64,000 nt of DNA. Source: Pyxidicoccus caerfyrddinensis. GTDB lineage: Bacteria > Myxococcota > Myxococcia > Myxococcales > Myxococcaceae. A program made the position numbers and the translations under genes. The notes under the pieces were generated by a model. That model did not search any database. It had not been told where the DNA came from and saw only the letters and a program-made list of their open reading frames with translations. Below are positions 20,314 to 33,117 of this stretch, one piece after another (the stretch's first letter is position 1; each line of letters starts with the position of its first letter). The stretch spans positions 197,444-261,443 of the forward strand of contig NZ_JAAIYA010000012.1 in the NCBI RefSeq assembly GCF_010894405.1, given 5' to 3'.

Positions 20314-20531
20314 GCGACTTCCCGGCGCGGCTGTAGCGAAGCTCCGGGAGGCCCTGGCCGCGGCGCTCGCCTGGAGTGGGGCGTGGTAGGCAGGCGCCCC
20401 CTGAAGACTTCACCGGGAGCATCTGCGGCGCTGCGGGGTGTGCGGGCCGGCGAGCAGGCGTGGAGAAAGGGCGGTGCCGAGGCCTCGGGGGGAGGTGTGC
20501 GGGGCAGGAAGCCGTCTACAATCGGCGCGGC

Positions 20532-23500
20532 ATGGCCGAAAAGCTCGGGGCACTCCTGGTCCGCAAGGGCCTCATCACGCAGGCGCAGCTCGACGAGGCC
20601 CTCAAGGCTCAGCTCATCTACGGTGGGCGGCTGGGCACCAACCTCGTCGAGCTCGACATCATCGACATCGACACGCTGGCCATGGTGCTGGGGGAGCAGT
20701 CGCGCTACCCCATCGCCCAGGAAGCGGACTTCGAGGCGGTGACGGACGCGACGCTGGCGCTGCTGCCGGCCGCGCTGGCGGAGAAGCACCAGGCCTTCCC
20801 TCTGGGACAGGAGGGGCGGCGGCTCAAGGTGGCCATGGTGAACCCCATGGAGCTGAGGGACACGGACGCGCTCAGTTTCGCAACCGGGTTGCGCATCGTC
20901 CCGTATGTCGCGCCCGAGCTCCGGGTGTTCCACTACCTGGCGAAGCGCTACGACCTCAAGCGGGAGTCGCGGTACATCCGGCTCGAGCCGACCCGGCGCC
21001 CGGCCCAGGCCCAGGCCGCGCCGGCTCCCGCGAGCGCGCAGCGAGTGCCCGCAGCTTCGCTGCCCCCCGCCCCCGTGCGTGCCGAGCCGTCGTCCGACGG
21101 AATCTTCGGTGGGCTCGCGCCGGGCCAGTACCTCAGCGACGACGCGGAAGCGGACGCGGGTGAGCCGGCCGAGGTGCGGTGGGCGCCGGCCGCTTCCGGC
21201 AATGACCACCTCTCGGGCTACCTGCCTCCGCCCGCGCCGCCGGTGGCGATGATCGACCTGGGCGAGGATGGTGAGATGCGCGTGGCGTCCCCGGTGGTGG
21301 CCGGGCCGCCGGTGCTGACAGCGCAAGGGGATGGCCGGCCTCCGGCGCCTCCGCAGCTCATGCCCGCGGACCATGCTCGCGGTGCACAGGGCGCCCCGGG
21401 GGGCCGTCCCTCCTCGCCGCCGCGGCTCACTCCGCCGGAGCTGCCACGGCTGGAGACGATGCCTCCGCTCGAGCCGGAGGCCGAGCCGACGGAAGAGCTC
21501 GATGTGCTGGAGGACGGAGTCCTGGAGGAGGAGGCTCCGGTGGTCGCGGGCGTTGCGTCCGGGCCGCCGGTGTCGGGCGCCGCGATGCAGTCGGAGTTCG
21601 TGTCCGGAGGAGGTCGGCCCGGTGCAGCGCCTCGGCTGACGCCCCCGGAGCTGCCGCGGGTGCAGGGGCCTCCGCAGCTCGCGCAGGCCGAGGGCCTCCG
21701 GGCCACGCCTCCTCCGTTCGGGCAGGCGCAGGCCGCGCCTCAACGACTGGCCGCTTCGGTTGGAAATGCTCCGGCCGCCGAGGCGCCTGTCGTCGTGGCG
21801 GGCTTGCAGCCGCCGGGGCTGGTCGCGCGTCAAGCTGGAGGGCCGCCGCAGCCTCCGGGGATGAACCGTGCTCCGCAGGCTCCCGCGACGCCTGCTCCGA
21901 TGCCGCCGCATGCGGCGGGGCCGGCGCGGCCCATGCCTCCGCAGGGCGGGCCCGTTGGGATGGAGGGGCCTCCGGGGATGGTGGCGAGACCCGCCGCGGC
22001 TCCGGACATGGCCGCGGTGCCGCCGGGAATGACGGGCGCCGCGCGGCCTCCGTCGAGGACAGGACTGCCCGCGGTGCCAGGGCCGCAGGGGGCCGTTCCC
22101 CCGGGCATGGCGCGTCCGCCGGCTCCGCCTCCGGGCCAGGCGCCGCAGCAGCCCGTGGCTCCGCAAGGCGCGGCGCCGCGTCCTCCCGGAGTGTCGCAGC
22201 CTCCGATGATGGCGCGGCCCACGCCTCCGCCGGGAGTGGCCGCGCCGCAGCCTCCGGGCATGGCGCCCAGGGGCATGCCGCCCGCGATGGCGCAGGGCGG
22301 GGTGATGCCTCCCCAGGCCATGGGACCTGTTCCTCCGCACCCCGCGAATGCGCCCATGGCGCCTCCGCCTGGAGCGAGACCCCCGCACGCCGCCGGGCCC
22401 GTGCCTCCGCAGCCGGGTGCTCCCATGGGGCCGCCTCCGGGAATGATGGCGCAGGGCGCAGGGCCCATGCCTCCGCAGCCGGGAGCCCCCATGGGACCGC
22501 CTCCCGGGATGATGGCTCAGGGAGCGCGGCCTCCGGCGATGCCGGGCGCACCGATGCCCCCGGGCGCCGCACGGCCCCCGATGCCCCCGGGCGCGATGAT
22601 GCCTCCTGGTGCGGGCGGGCCTCCGATGCCTGCCCAGGGAAGGCCGATGGCTCCGGGGATGATGCCCGGGGCTCCGGTTCCTCCGGGAGCTCCGATGGGG
22701 GCGCATCCGGGAATGCCGCCGCGCCAGGGTCCTCCTCCAGGCGGACCGGTGTCTCCCGCGGGCGTCCGTGGGCCCGGCATGCCTCCGGGGCCGCAAGGTC
22801 CGGGCATGCCGATGGGCGGGCAGCCCATGCCCCCGCGCCCGCCCCAGGCGGGCATGGCTCCTCCGATGCCGCCTCGGCCCGGAGAGGCCCCGCCGGTTCG
22901 CGTGTCCGGTCCGCCGATGGGCATGCCCACGGCGGCGCATCCGGGAATGCCTCAGGTGCCGCCGGGGATGTCGCCCGCGGCTCCGAGGTCCCTGGAGCCT
23001 GCGCCGGTGGCACACGCAACCTCGGCGCCCGCTTCGGAACAGCGCGAGCTTTCGCACGGCGCGGACCTCGCCGTCGCTGCAACCTCCGAGGGGGTGGAGG
23101 ACGTCGCGGCGCGCGTGCAGGTCGCGGCGGTGCAGGACGCGAACCTGTCGCAACCCGAGGATGAAGGCGCTTCGGCGGCCTCCTTGCCTGTGGGGGAGGC
23201 TGCTCCGGAAGAGGTGCTCGCGGGTGAAATCCTGCCTGATGAGCCCGCCGCTGCCGCGGTTGCGGAGGCCGGAAGCACCGGCAGCGCGAGCATTGCGCCC
23301 GAGGTCTCGGCTCCTGCCGACGCCAAGCCCTCTGCGTCCATGGCTGGTGCGCAGACCTCCGAGGTGCTCGCGGCTTCTGTCGCCAGCGCGGAGCCCGTGA
23401 TGATGGGCCTCGCGGGGCAGGGGACTGCGCCCGTCGCGGGGCACGCGGAAGCGTCTGCTCCGAGCGCTTCCGACAGCGCCACCGTGGCGCCTTCCGCGCC

Positions 23501-26072
23501 GGTGCTCGACCTCGCTCTCACCGACCCGGCGACGCAGCTGCCGACCGACGAAGGCGCTCGCGCATCCGAGTCGTCCACGCACATTCTCGCGGCTGGCAAC
23601 GACGCCGCCCCGGTGACTGCCAGGATGGCGGTTGTCGGCGCGGCAGCAGTGGCCTCTGCGAGCACTCATGCGGCAGCCGGCGAGGATGCCGTGCTCTCCG
23701 CAACCCAGACCGAAGTCTCCGCTTCCTCCGTGGCTGCTTCCACCCGTGGCAGCGAGGATGCGGCGCCGGCGTTGTCCGAGGCCACGACTCCGATGGCCGC
23801 CGCGCATGCCGAGCCGCACGAAGCGGCAGGCTCCGTCGAATCGCCCGTGGCTGCTCCGAGCGGTCTGAACGAAGTCGCCCCGGCCGAGCACACCACGGCC
23901 TATGGCTTCGCTTTGCCCGCGGATGAGCTCGGCGAAGAGGACGAATCGCGAAGTGCGGCGGCCCGTCTGTCTCCTGACTTGGGGACGCTGGACGGGGGCG
24001 GCGCTCCTGCTTCCGTGGCGGCGACGGAGGCTGCGGACCTCACGGATGCACGGGTCGAAGCCTCACTGTCGCTCCGAGCCGACACCGAAGCTGACGGCTC
24101 GGCGTCCAGCCCTGGCGCAGCCGCGCCGCTGGTTGCGCGGGCCCAGCCGGGAATGCAGCAGAGCGAGGCGCTCAACGACGCCATCGACACGGCGGATGCA
24201 GGCGCTGCCTCCACGAAGACCGCATTGGCCTCGGCGGACGCAGGCTTCGAGCCGGCTGTCGCCGCCCACGCGGACGCGGAAGCCGCATCGGGCACCGTGC
24301 CGTCCCTGGCTCGCGACTCCGAGCCTGCCGTCGACGCCGCCGCAATGTCCCCGGTCAGTGCTTCCGCCGAGCACGTCGCCACGGGCCTCGTCCACACGGA
24401 GTCCGTGTCGCCCGCCTCGCCCGAGGTCCCTGCCACCGTCGAGCACGTTCGCCTCGACGCGGAAACGGGGGCGCACGCGGAACCCGCCGCTGTCGCTACG
24501 AGGCATGCCGACGCGGAGAGTGGGTCGCACGAAGTTCGCGCTTCCGACGACCGTGTCGCCGCGGCTCATGGCAACACGGAGACTCTGTCGCACGCAGCCC
24601 GCGCCACCGACGAGCACGCTGCGTCGGCCCGCGCCAATGTGGAGACCGCACAGCACGCGGACCGCACTTCGGTTGAGCATCCTGTCTCGGCCCACGCCCA
24701 TGCAGAGTCCGCGTCGCACGCGGGCCACGCCGCCAACGAGCACGTCGCCCCGACCCATGCCCATGCGGAGACTGCGGGCCACCTTGCTAACGAGCACGCT
24801 GCTCCGGCCCATGTAGAGACCGCGTCGCACGCGGCCCCTGTCTCAGACGAGCATTCCGCTGCGGGCCATGCCCATGCGGACACCGCGTCGCACGCGGCCC
24901 CCGTCACCGACGAGCACGCCGCCTCGGCCCATGCGCATGTAGAGACCGCATCGCCCGCGGCTCCGGCCGGCGACGAGCACGCCGCCTCGGCGCATGCCCA
25001 TCAGGACACCGCATCGCCCGCGGACCCTGCGCACGTCGCCACGGCCCGCCTCGACGCGGAAGCCGAGTCGCACGCAGCCCCTGCGCACGTCGCCACGGCC
25101 CGCCTCGACGTGGAGGCGGCTTCACACGCAAGCCCCGCCAACGTCACCCCCACCGCCACACTTCGCGTCGTCGCCGCTCCTGGCGCGACGTCGCCCGAGT
25201 CCCCCACCGACGCTCTCGCACTGGAGTCCGCGCCCGCGCCCGTGAAGGCCGCGTCGCGAGCCCCCATCGAGCTCGATGACCTCCCGGCCTCGCCCAACGA
25301 CACGATGGAGCTCGCGTCCACCTGGGAGTTCGTCGGCTGGCAGGGCAGCGAGAGCAACGGCACCATCGGCCACACGGCCGAGTCGACCTGGGCGGACCGT
25401 GCCGTGGACCTCGACGGGCCCGCGGTCTCCGCCGCGCCCACCGAGCCCTCCGCGGGCGAGGTGCCGCTCGCCTCGGCCTGGGACTTCATCCCGCAGCCGT
25501 GGCAGCCCCCGGTGGATCAGTCCGAGCTCGTCAGCTCCCTCCTGGCCGCGGCCGGCGCGTCCACGGACACGCCGTCCTCCGGGCCCGCGGTGACGGCGGA
25601 GCAGGTCCTCGCGGCGTTCGACGGAGTAGGGACGCAGGGCACGCTCGGCAAGGTGCTGCTCGCGTACTGCGCGGGGCGCTTCCAGCGCGCCTTCCTCCTC
25701 GGTGAGAGCCTCGGCCTCGCGCGGGTGGGGCATGCCTGGGGCCCTGGTAGCGACAGCCCCGCTGTGTCCGCGCTCAAGGTGGACCTCGAGGCCCCGTCGC
25801 TGCTCACCGTTGCCATCGCGGCCGGTGCCGGCCCCAGCGTCTTCAACGCCCCGGTCAGCGCGCAGGACGAGGCCATCTTCTCCGCGCTCGGTGGACAAGC
25901 GTCCTCGCACCTGCTGGTCGCCACCGTCCGCAGCCGAGGCCGTCCCGTCGCCTTCGTCATCGCGGACCACGGCGCGGAGCCCGTCGACACCTCGGCGCTC
26001 GAGGAGCTCACCCGCGTCATCGACAAGGCCTCGGCGGCCTACGACCGTCTCCCCTCGGCGCGAGGCGCCTGA
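20532..26072 (+). CDS. Giant MshEN-domain protein with repetitive linker and GAF-like C-terminus
   Basis: 1846 residues. Residues 1 to about 150 form a GspE-type N-terminal (MshEN) domain: two 24-residue motifs (residues 4-27 and 33-56) separated by exactly five residues, as in c-di-GMP-binding MshEN domains, followed by the typical ALLPAALAEKHQAFPLG and LKVAMVNPMELRD segments. No ATPase domain follows, so it is not a secretion ATPase. A Pro/Gly/Met-rich stretch (about 420-816), an Ala-rich acidic stretch and a His/Ala 21-residue repeat array (about 1354-1531) make a disordered linker. The last 200 residues look GAF-like (RPVAFVIADHG, then LEELTRVIDKA). The ATG start at 20532 begins the domain cleanly. 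Role unknown; c-di-GMP sensing next to the sugar-transferase gene is inference. Confidence 0.85.
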   Translation: MAEKLGALLVRKGLITQAQLDEALKAQLIYGGRLGTNLVELDIIDIDTLAMVLGEQSRYPIAQEADFEAVTDATLALLPAALAEKHQAFPLGQEGRRLKVAMVNPMELRDTDALSFATGLRIVPYVAPELRVFHYLAKRYDLKRESRYIRLEPTRRPAQAQAAPAPASAQRVPAASLPPAPVRAEPSSDGIFGGLAPGQYLSDDAEADAGEPAEVRWAPAASGNDHLSGYLPPPAPPVAMIDLGEDGEMRVASPVVAGPPVLTAQGDGRPPAPPQLMPADHARGAQGAPGGRPSSPPRLTPPELPRLETMPPLEPEAEPTEELDVLEDGVLEEEAPVVAGVASGPPVSGAAMQSEFVSGGGRPGAAPRLTPPELPRVQGPPQLAQAEGLRATPPPFGQAQAAPQRLAASVGNAPAAEAPVVVAGLQPPGLVARQAGGPPQPPGMNRAPQAPATPAPMPPHAAGPARPMPPQGGPVGMEGPPGMVARPAAAPDMAAVPPGMTGAARPPSRTGLPAVPGPQGAVPPGMARPPAPPPGQAPQQPVAPQGAAPRPPGVSQPPMMARPTPPPGVAAPQPPGMAPRGMPPAMAQGGVMPPQAMGPVPPHPANAPMAPPPGARPPHAAGPVPPQPGAPMGPPPGMMAQGAGPMPPQPGAPMGPPPGMMAQGARPPAMPGAPMPPGAARPPMPPGAMMPPGAGGPPMPAQGRPMAPGMMPGAPVPPGAPMGAHPGMPPRQGPPPGGPVSPAGVRGPGMPPGPQGPGMPMGGQPMPPRPPQAGMAPPMPPRPGEAPPVRVSGPPMGMPTAAHPGMPQVPPGMSPAAPRSLEPAPVAHATSAPASEQRELSHGADLAVAATSEGVEDVAARVQVAAVQDANLSQPEDEGASAASLPVGEAAPEEVLAGEILPDEPAAAAVAEAGSTGSASIAPEVSAPADAKPSASMAGAQTSEVLAASVASAEPVMMGLAGQGTAPVAGHAEASAPSASDSATVAPSAPVLDLALTDPATQLPTDEGARASESSTHILAAGNDAAPVTARMAVVGAAAVASASTHAAAGEDAVLSATQTEVSASSVAASTRGSEDAAPALSEATTPMAAAHAEPHEAAGSVESPVAAPSGLNEVAPAEHTTAYGFALPADELGEEDESRSAAARLSPDLGTLDGGGAPASVAATEAADLTDARVEASLSLRADTEADGSASSPGAAAPLVARAQPGMQQSEALNDAIDTADAGAASTKTALASADAGFEPAVAAHADAEAASGTVPSLARDSEPAVDAAAMSPVSASAEHVATGLVHTESVSPASPEVPATVEHVRLDAETGAHAEPAAVATRHADAESGSHEVRASDDRVAAAHGNTETLSHAARATDEHAASARANVETAQHADRTSVEHPVSAHAHAESASHAGHAANEHVAPTHAHAETAGHLANEHAAPAHVETASHAAPVSDEHSAAGHAHADTASHAAPVTDEHAASAHAHVETASPAAPAGDEHAASAHAHQDTASPADPAHVATARLDAEAESHAAPAHVATARLDVEAASHASPANVTPTATLRVVAAPGATSPESPTDALALESAPAPVKAASRAPIELDDLPASPNDTMELASTWEFVGWQGSESNGTIGHTAESTWADRAVDLDGPAVSAAPTEPSAGEVPLASAWDFIPQPWQPPVDQSELVSSLLAAAGASTDTPSSGPAVTAEQVLAAFDGVGTQGTLGKVLLAYCAGRFQRAFLLGESLGLARVGHAWGPGSDSPAVSALKVDLEAPSLLTVAIAAGAGPSVFNAPVSAQDEAIFSALGGQASSHLLVATVRSRGRPVAFVIADHGAEPVDTSALEELTRVIDKASAAYDRLPSARGA
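21880..22990 (+). repeat. Pro/Gly/Met-rich low-complexity region with 22-residue duplication
   Basis: About 370 codons dominated by proline, glycine, methionine and alanine (PPGM, MPPQ, GAPMGPPPG). Around 22400-22530 a unit PPQPGAPMGPPPGMMAQGA occurs twice in a row with nearly identical DNA. This stretch is intrinsically disordered and is probably variable between strains. Confidence 0.8.
24591..25124 (+). repeat. 63-bp imperfect tandem repeats encoding His/Ala units
   Basis: Units start at 24591, 24654, 24717, 24780 (shortened to 48 bp), 24828, 24891 and 24954. Each encodes roughly HAAPVTDEHAASAHAHVETAS. Two 54-bp units at 25017 and 25071 carry PAHVATARLD instead. Every full unit has an acidic EH pair, and most have an HAH triplet, spaced regularly. 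Confidence 0.85.
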
Positions 26073-26098
26073 CACGCAGGGCGGGGTGAAACGCAGAA

Positions 26099-26131
26099 GG
26101 GCTCCGGAGCGATTCGCTCCGGAGCCCTTTT
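26099..26131 (+). terminator. Strong intrinsic terminator of the giant gene
   Basis: GGGCTCCGGAGCG (26099-26111), a 3-base loop, the perfect complement CGCTCCGGAGCCC (26115-26127), then TTTT. The 13-bp stem lies 27 bases after the stop codon. On the minus strand there is no T-run, so it mainly ends plus-strand transcription and separates it from convergent nrdJ. Confidence 0.85.
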
Positions 26132-26155
26132 CACATCAAGCGCGCAGTGCCCGGC

Positions 26156-28942
<2,787 letters not shown>

Positions 28943-28978
28943 GTCGCCACCTCCGCGGGGGTTCACTGAAAGTCCAGG

Positions 28979-28996
28979 TGCAAAATTTTGCAAAAT
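28979..28996 (-). promoter_or_regulatory. Two overlapping AT palindromes in the nrdJ leader
   Basis: TGCAAAATTTTGCA (28979-28992) and ATTTTGCAAAAT (28985-28996) are both perfect palindromes and share eight bases. They lie 37-54 bases before the nrdJ ATG in otherwise GC-rich DNA. They fit a repressor site or alternative RNA pairing; the binding protein is unknown. Confidence 0.5.
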
Positions 28997-29117
28997 GCCA
29001 AGGCCGCGAGATCGCTCAGGATCCGGAGACTGCCCGCGGACACGTGCGGGTGACTCCGGAGTGGGCTCGCGAAGCGGTTTGAAGCGCGCAGAGGCGCCGA
29101 GAACTGTCTTTGGGATT

Positions 29118-29136
29118 GCCCGCCTGCCAGGCGGGC
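29118..29136 (-). promoter_or_regulatory. Hairpin at the predicted 5' end of the nrdJ transcript
   Basis: GCCCGCCT, a 3-base loop, AGGCGGGC: a perfect 8-bp stem placed at about +1 to +19 of the predicted nrdJ RNA. A 5'-terminal hairpin of this sort often stabilises an mRNA. It is nested in a wider inverted repeat (29107-29120 with 29160-29176) whose outer arms are TCTTTG and CAAAGA. Confidence 0.5.
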
Positions 29137-29143
29137 GGGCGGA

Positions 29144-29173
29144 TCAATACGACGTCCGTGGCAATCCCGTCAA
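29144..29173 (-). promoter_or_regulatory. Putative nrdJ promoter
   Basis: On the minus strand TTGACG (29173-29168), an 18-bp spacer and TATTGA (29149-29144). The predicted start near 29137 gives a leader of about 195 nt before nrdJ. The -10 match is only moderate. Confidence 0.4.
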
Positions 29174-29202
29174 AGAAACCGCTGCCCCCATGAGTAGTGC
29201 CA

Positions 29203-29221
29203 TGGAGTGTCATACACACCA
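29203..29221. promoter_or_regulatory. 19-bp dyad upstream of the nrdJ promoter
   Basis: TGGAGTGT, spacer CAT, ACACACCA: 7 of 8 arm positions are complementary. It is centred about 40 bp upstream of the predicted -35 box. The GTGT-n3-ACAC core resembles repressor or activator half-sites; it does not match the opposite-facing ACAC...GTGT arms of an NrdR box. Confidence 0.45.
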
Positions 29222-29547
29222 CCTATTGTGGCCACTGCCTGAAATGAAGGGCGTGCTACGGCTGGCTGCCTGCTTGTAGCGGCGCGCTGCGGGGGCCGAC
29301 GATCTAGAGCCAAGCGGCTGCGCTAGCAACCAATGCTTTGCAGTGGCAAAGGACAGATGGCGAGTCATGTATCGTCACTTCGGCGCAAGCGACCGTGATC
29401 ACTGGAAGACGTTTGCTGGGAGTCTGTGCACGAATCCTAGAGGCGCCAACCCGCCCAGCTAGAAACCGGCCCCCGGGGTCGGCGCGGGGCGGTCCGGTGG
29501 TGAACGGCGGCGTCGATTTCAGGTGTCTGTCGCGTTAGGAGGCGGAC

Positions 29548-29889
29548 ATGCCTCCTCCCTTCAAACGACACGTTTTCGTCTGCACCAACCGCCGCCCGGA
29601 AGGGAACCCCAAGGGGTGCTGCGCCAGCAAGGGCGCGGAGGAGGTGCGCGCCGCCTTCAAGGAGGAGCTCGACAAGCGCGGGCTCAAGGGCGGCATGCGG
29701 GCCAACGCGGCCGGGTGCCTGGACACATGCGCGTTCGGCGTCTCCGTCGTCGTCTACCCCGAGGGCACCTGGTACGGCGGCGTGAAGGTGGAGGACGTGC
29801 CGGAAATCGTCGACCAGCACCTCGTCAACGGCCGCCCCGTGGAGCGGCTGATGATGCCGTTCTCCCGCAAGGAGAAGGCGGAGAGCTGA
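29548..29889 (+). CDS. Thioredoxin-like [2Fe-2S] ferredoxin
   Basis: A 113-residue protein of the thioredoxin-fold 2Fe-2S family (related to clostridial and Aquifex small ferredoxins). The cluster cysteines fit C12, the CC pair in GNPKGCC, and the two in AAGCLDTCAFG. It ends with VYPEGTWYGGV, the usual beta-hairpin of the fold. Electron carrier in the cytoplasm; partner unknown. ATG with AGGAGG seven bases upstream. It is transcribed away from nrdJ, and its own promoter in the 605-bp gap was not identified. Confidence 0.9.
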   Translation: MPPPFKRHVFVCTNRRPEGNPKGCCASKGAEEVRAAFKEELDKRGLKGGMRANAAGCLDTCAFGVSVVVYPEGTWYGGVKVEDVPEIVDQHLVNGRPVERLMMPFSRKEKAES

Positions 29890-30069
29890 CGCCTCCACAA
29901 CAAGCACCACGGACGCGAATCACCTGATTAACCCGATTAAATGACTGCGTGACTCCTTCGTGCTGAACCCGAAGAAAGTCCGCGCGGAGGTGGGCGGGTG
30001 CGTGGTGCCGGGACTCCCGAGTCCCCGGTCCGTGCCCTGCTGTCTTCCGACGCGGCGAGGAGCACACGC

Positions 30070-31866
<1,797 letters not shown>

Positions 31867-31893
31867 GAGCGGCGCATTCCCGCGTCACCGCAG

Positions 31894-31929
31894 CGCGCGG
31901 GTCCGTGAAGGCAGACACGGACCCGCGCG
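31894..31929 (+). terminator. Long hairpin after the chitinase gene
   Basis: CGCGCGGGTCCGTG (31894-31907), an 8-base loop, and the perfect complement CACGGACCCGCGCG (31916-31929). The 14-bp stem is 27 bases past the stop. A T-run is lacking, so it may need Rho or act as an mRNA 3' stabiliser. Confidence 0.65.
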
Positions 31930-31988
31930 GTTGCGCTCGTACTCCGTGAGGCTTCTGCCGTTGTCGGCCGGGCGCTAGGGTTCGCCGC

Positions 31989-33083
31989 ATGTCATTGGCG
32001 GCGGACGTGCTGCTGCGGCGTGTGCTCGGGAGCGTCCTGCTGCTGTTGCTCGCGGGCCCCGCGAGGGCCTCCGAGCCGTGGAAGGCCGTGGCGCGCGTGG
32101 CCTCCTCCGAGGATGTGGCGTTGCTGGAGCGCGTGCGAGGGCAGAGCAGTGATTTGCCCGTGCTGCTCGTGGCGGAACAGGGCGCTCCACTCGATGGACC
32201 GCCTTCCGCACGGTGGCGTGCGGCGGAGGAACTCGCGGAACGTCACCAGGCCCGCGCGGTCCTCTGGTTCCTACGCGACGGGGACGACGTGCGTGTCCAG
32301 GTGGCCGAGCCCGCCAGTCGCCATCTCTTCGTGCGCACCGCACGCCTGGACGGCCAGCCGGGCTCGCTGGAGTGGTCCGCTGGCGCGGAGGCCCTGGCGC
32401 TCGCCGTCCGCTCCGCGCTGCGCGCCGTGGACCTGGGCGAGCCGCTTGGCGAGGTGGTGGAACCTCCTGCCGCTCCCTCGCTTGCGCCAGTGGAGACCGT
32501 GGAGGCTCCACCTCCGTCTGTTCGCGTAATTGCTGCACAGGCTCCGCTGCCGCCCTCGGGGCACTGGATGCTCGCGGTGGGCGTGCAGGCCGCGCTCGAT
32601 GGGTATGCCCGGAGCGGTCATCAAGGCCTGTTGCTCGGAGCGGGATGGGAGGGCGATTCACTGCGCCTGGGGCTTCAGCTCCTGGCGGGACTGCCGGCCG
32701 GGCTGAGTGATGAGCGCACGCGACTCACCCTGGGACAGCATGCCGCGGTGCTGTGGGCGGACGTGCCCCTCGTGTCCACCGGTCCGCTGGCGTGCGCCGC
32801 CGGGCTGGGGGCGGGTGCGGTGGTCTTCACGCGCCGGACGGAGGCGCTCGCGCCAGAAGTCGACGCGGCTCCTTCGAGCACCCTCCTGGCCCTGCTCCTC
32901 GGCCCCAGATTCTCTGCCCGGTGGAGTCTGGCCACGCGGCTCGCGCTCGAAGCGAGCGTGTCCGCCGAGCTGCTCCTGGGGCGTCCCGCGTTGGGATACG
33001 GCATTGATGGAAACTTCGTGCCTCGTGGTGATGGGTGGGCCGTCAGACCTCGGGTGGGGCTGGTGATGGTGTTTCTTCCGTGA
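31989..33083 (+). CDS. Exported hypothetical protein in an ECF sigma unit
   Basis: A 364-residue protein with a signal peptide (GSVLLLLLAGPARA, likely cleaved near residue 27). The first half (about 30-155) is mixed alpha/beta; the middle is Pro-rich; the second half (about 190-364) is Gly/Leu-rich alternating sequence suggestive of a beta-barrel or beta-rich envelope domain. No family recognised. It ends 34 bp before the sigma factor gene and probably heads a four-gene unit, where it could be the envelope sensor or target. ATG start. Confidence 0.75.
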   Translation: MSLAADVLLRRVLGSVLLLLLAGPARASEPWKAVARVASSEDVALLERVRGQSSDLPVLLVAEQGAPLDGPPSARWRAAEELAERHQARAVLWFLRDGDDVRVQVAEPASRHLFVRTARLDGQPGSLEWSAGAEALALAVRSALRAVDLGEPLGEVVEPPAAPSLAPVETVEAPPPSVRVIAAQAPLPPSGHWMLAVGVQAALDGYARSGHQGLLLGAGWEGDSLRLGLQLLAGLPAGLSDERTRLTLGQHAAVLWADVPLVSTGPLACAAGLGAGAVVFTRRTEALAPEVDAAPSSTLLALLLGPRFSARWSLATRLALEASVSAELLLGRPALGYGIDGNFVPRGDGWAVRPRVGLVMVFLP

Positions 33084-33117
33084 GCCCGATGACCCGATTC
33101 CGCCCGGTGAGCCCTCT

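Larger units (their letters stand above)
28943..29547. other. 605-bp regulatory intergenic region between nrdJ and a ferredoxin gene
   Basis: No convincing gene. The composition is clearly less GC-rich than the surroundings, with AT islands at 28980-28996 and around 29205-29230. It holds a promoter and about 195 nt of leader for nrdJ plus several dyads listed separately. The part nearest the ferredoxin (29240-29540) shows nothing clear except the gene's Shine-Dalgarno. No tRNA-like T-loop and no convincing B12 box was found by eye. Confidence 0.6.

Noticed and set aside
20376-20531. 52-residue N-terminal extension of the giant protein
   Set aside because: Low-quality Gly/Arg-rich sequence; the ATG at 20532 begins the MshEN domain exactly.
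24591-25124. CRISPR-like repeat array
   Set aside because: The repeats are coding, imperfect and have no unique spacers; no cas genes are present.
29016-29222. 68-residue minus-strand frame in the nrdJ leader
   Set aside because: No Shine-Dalgarno, overlaps the predicted promoter and hairpins.
29216-29231. NrdR box resemblance (ACACC...TTGTGG)
   Set aside because: Twelve of sixteen positions fit, but there is no partner box at the usual spacing and it overlaps a different dyad.
28943-29280. Cobalamin riboswitch in the nrdJ leader
   Set aside because: A B12-box-like stretch was looked for on both strands; only partial matches were seen, so it is not claimed.
29926-29940. GATTAA direct repeats before the chitinase gene
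   Set aside because: Too short and common to support a regulatory claim.
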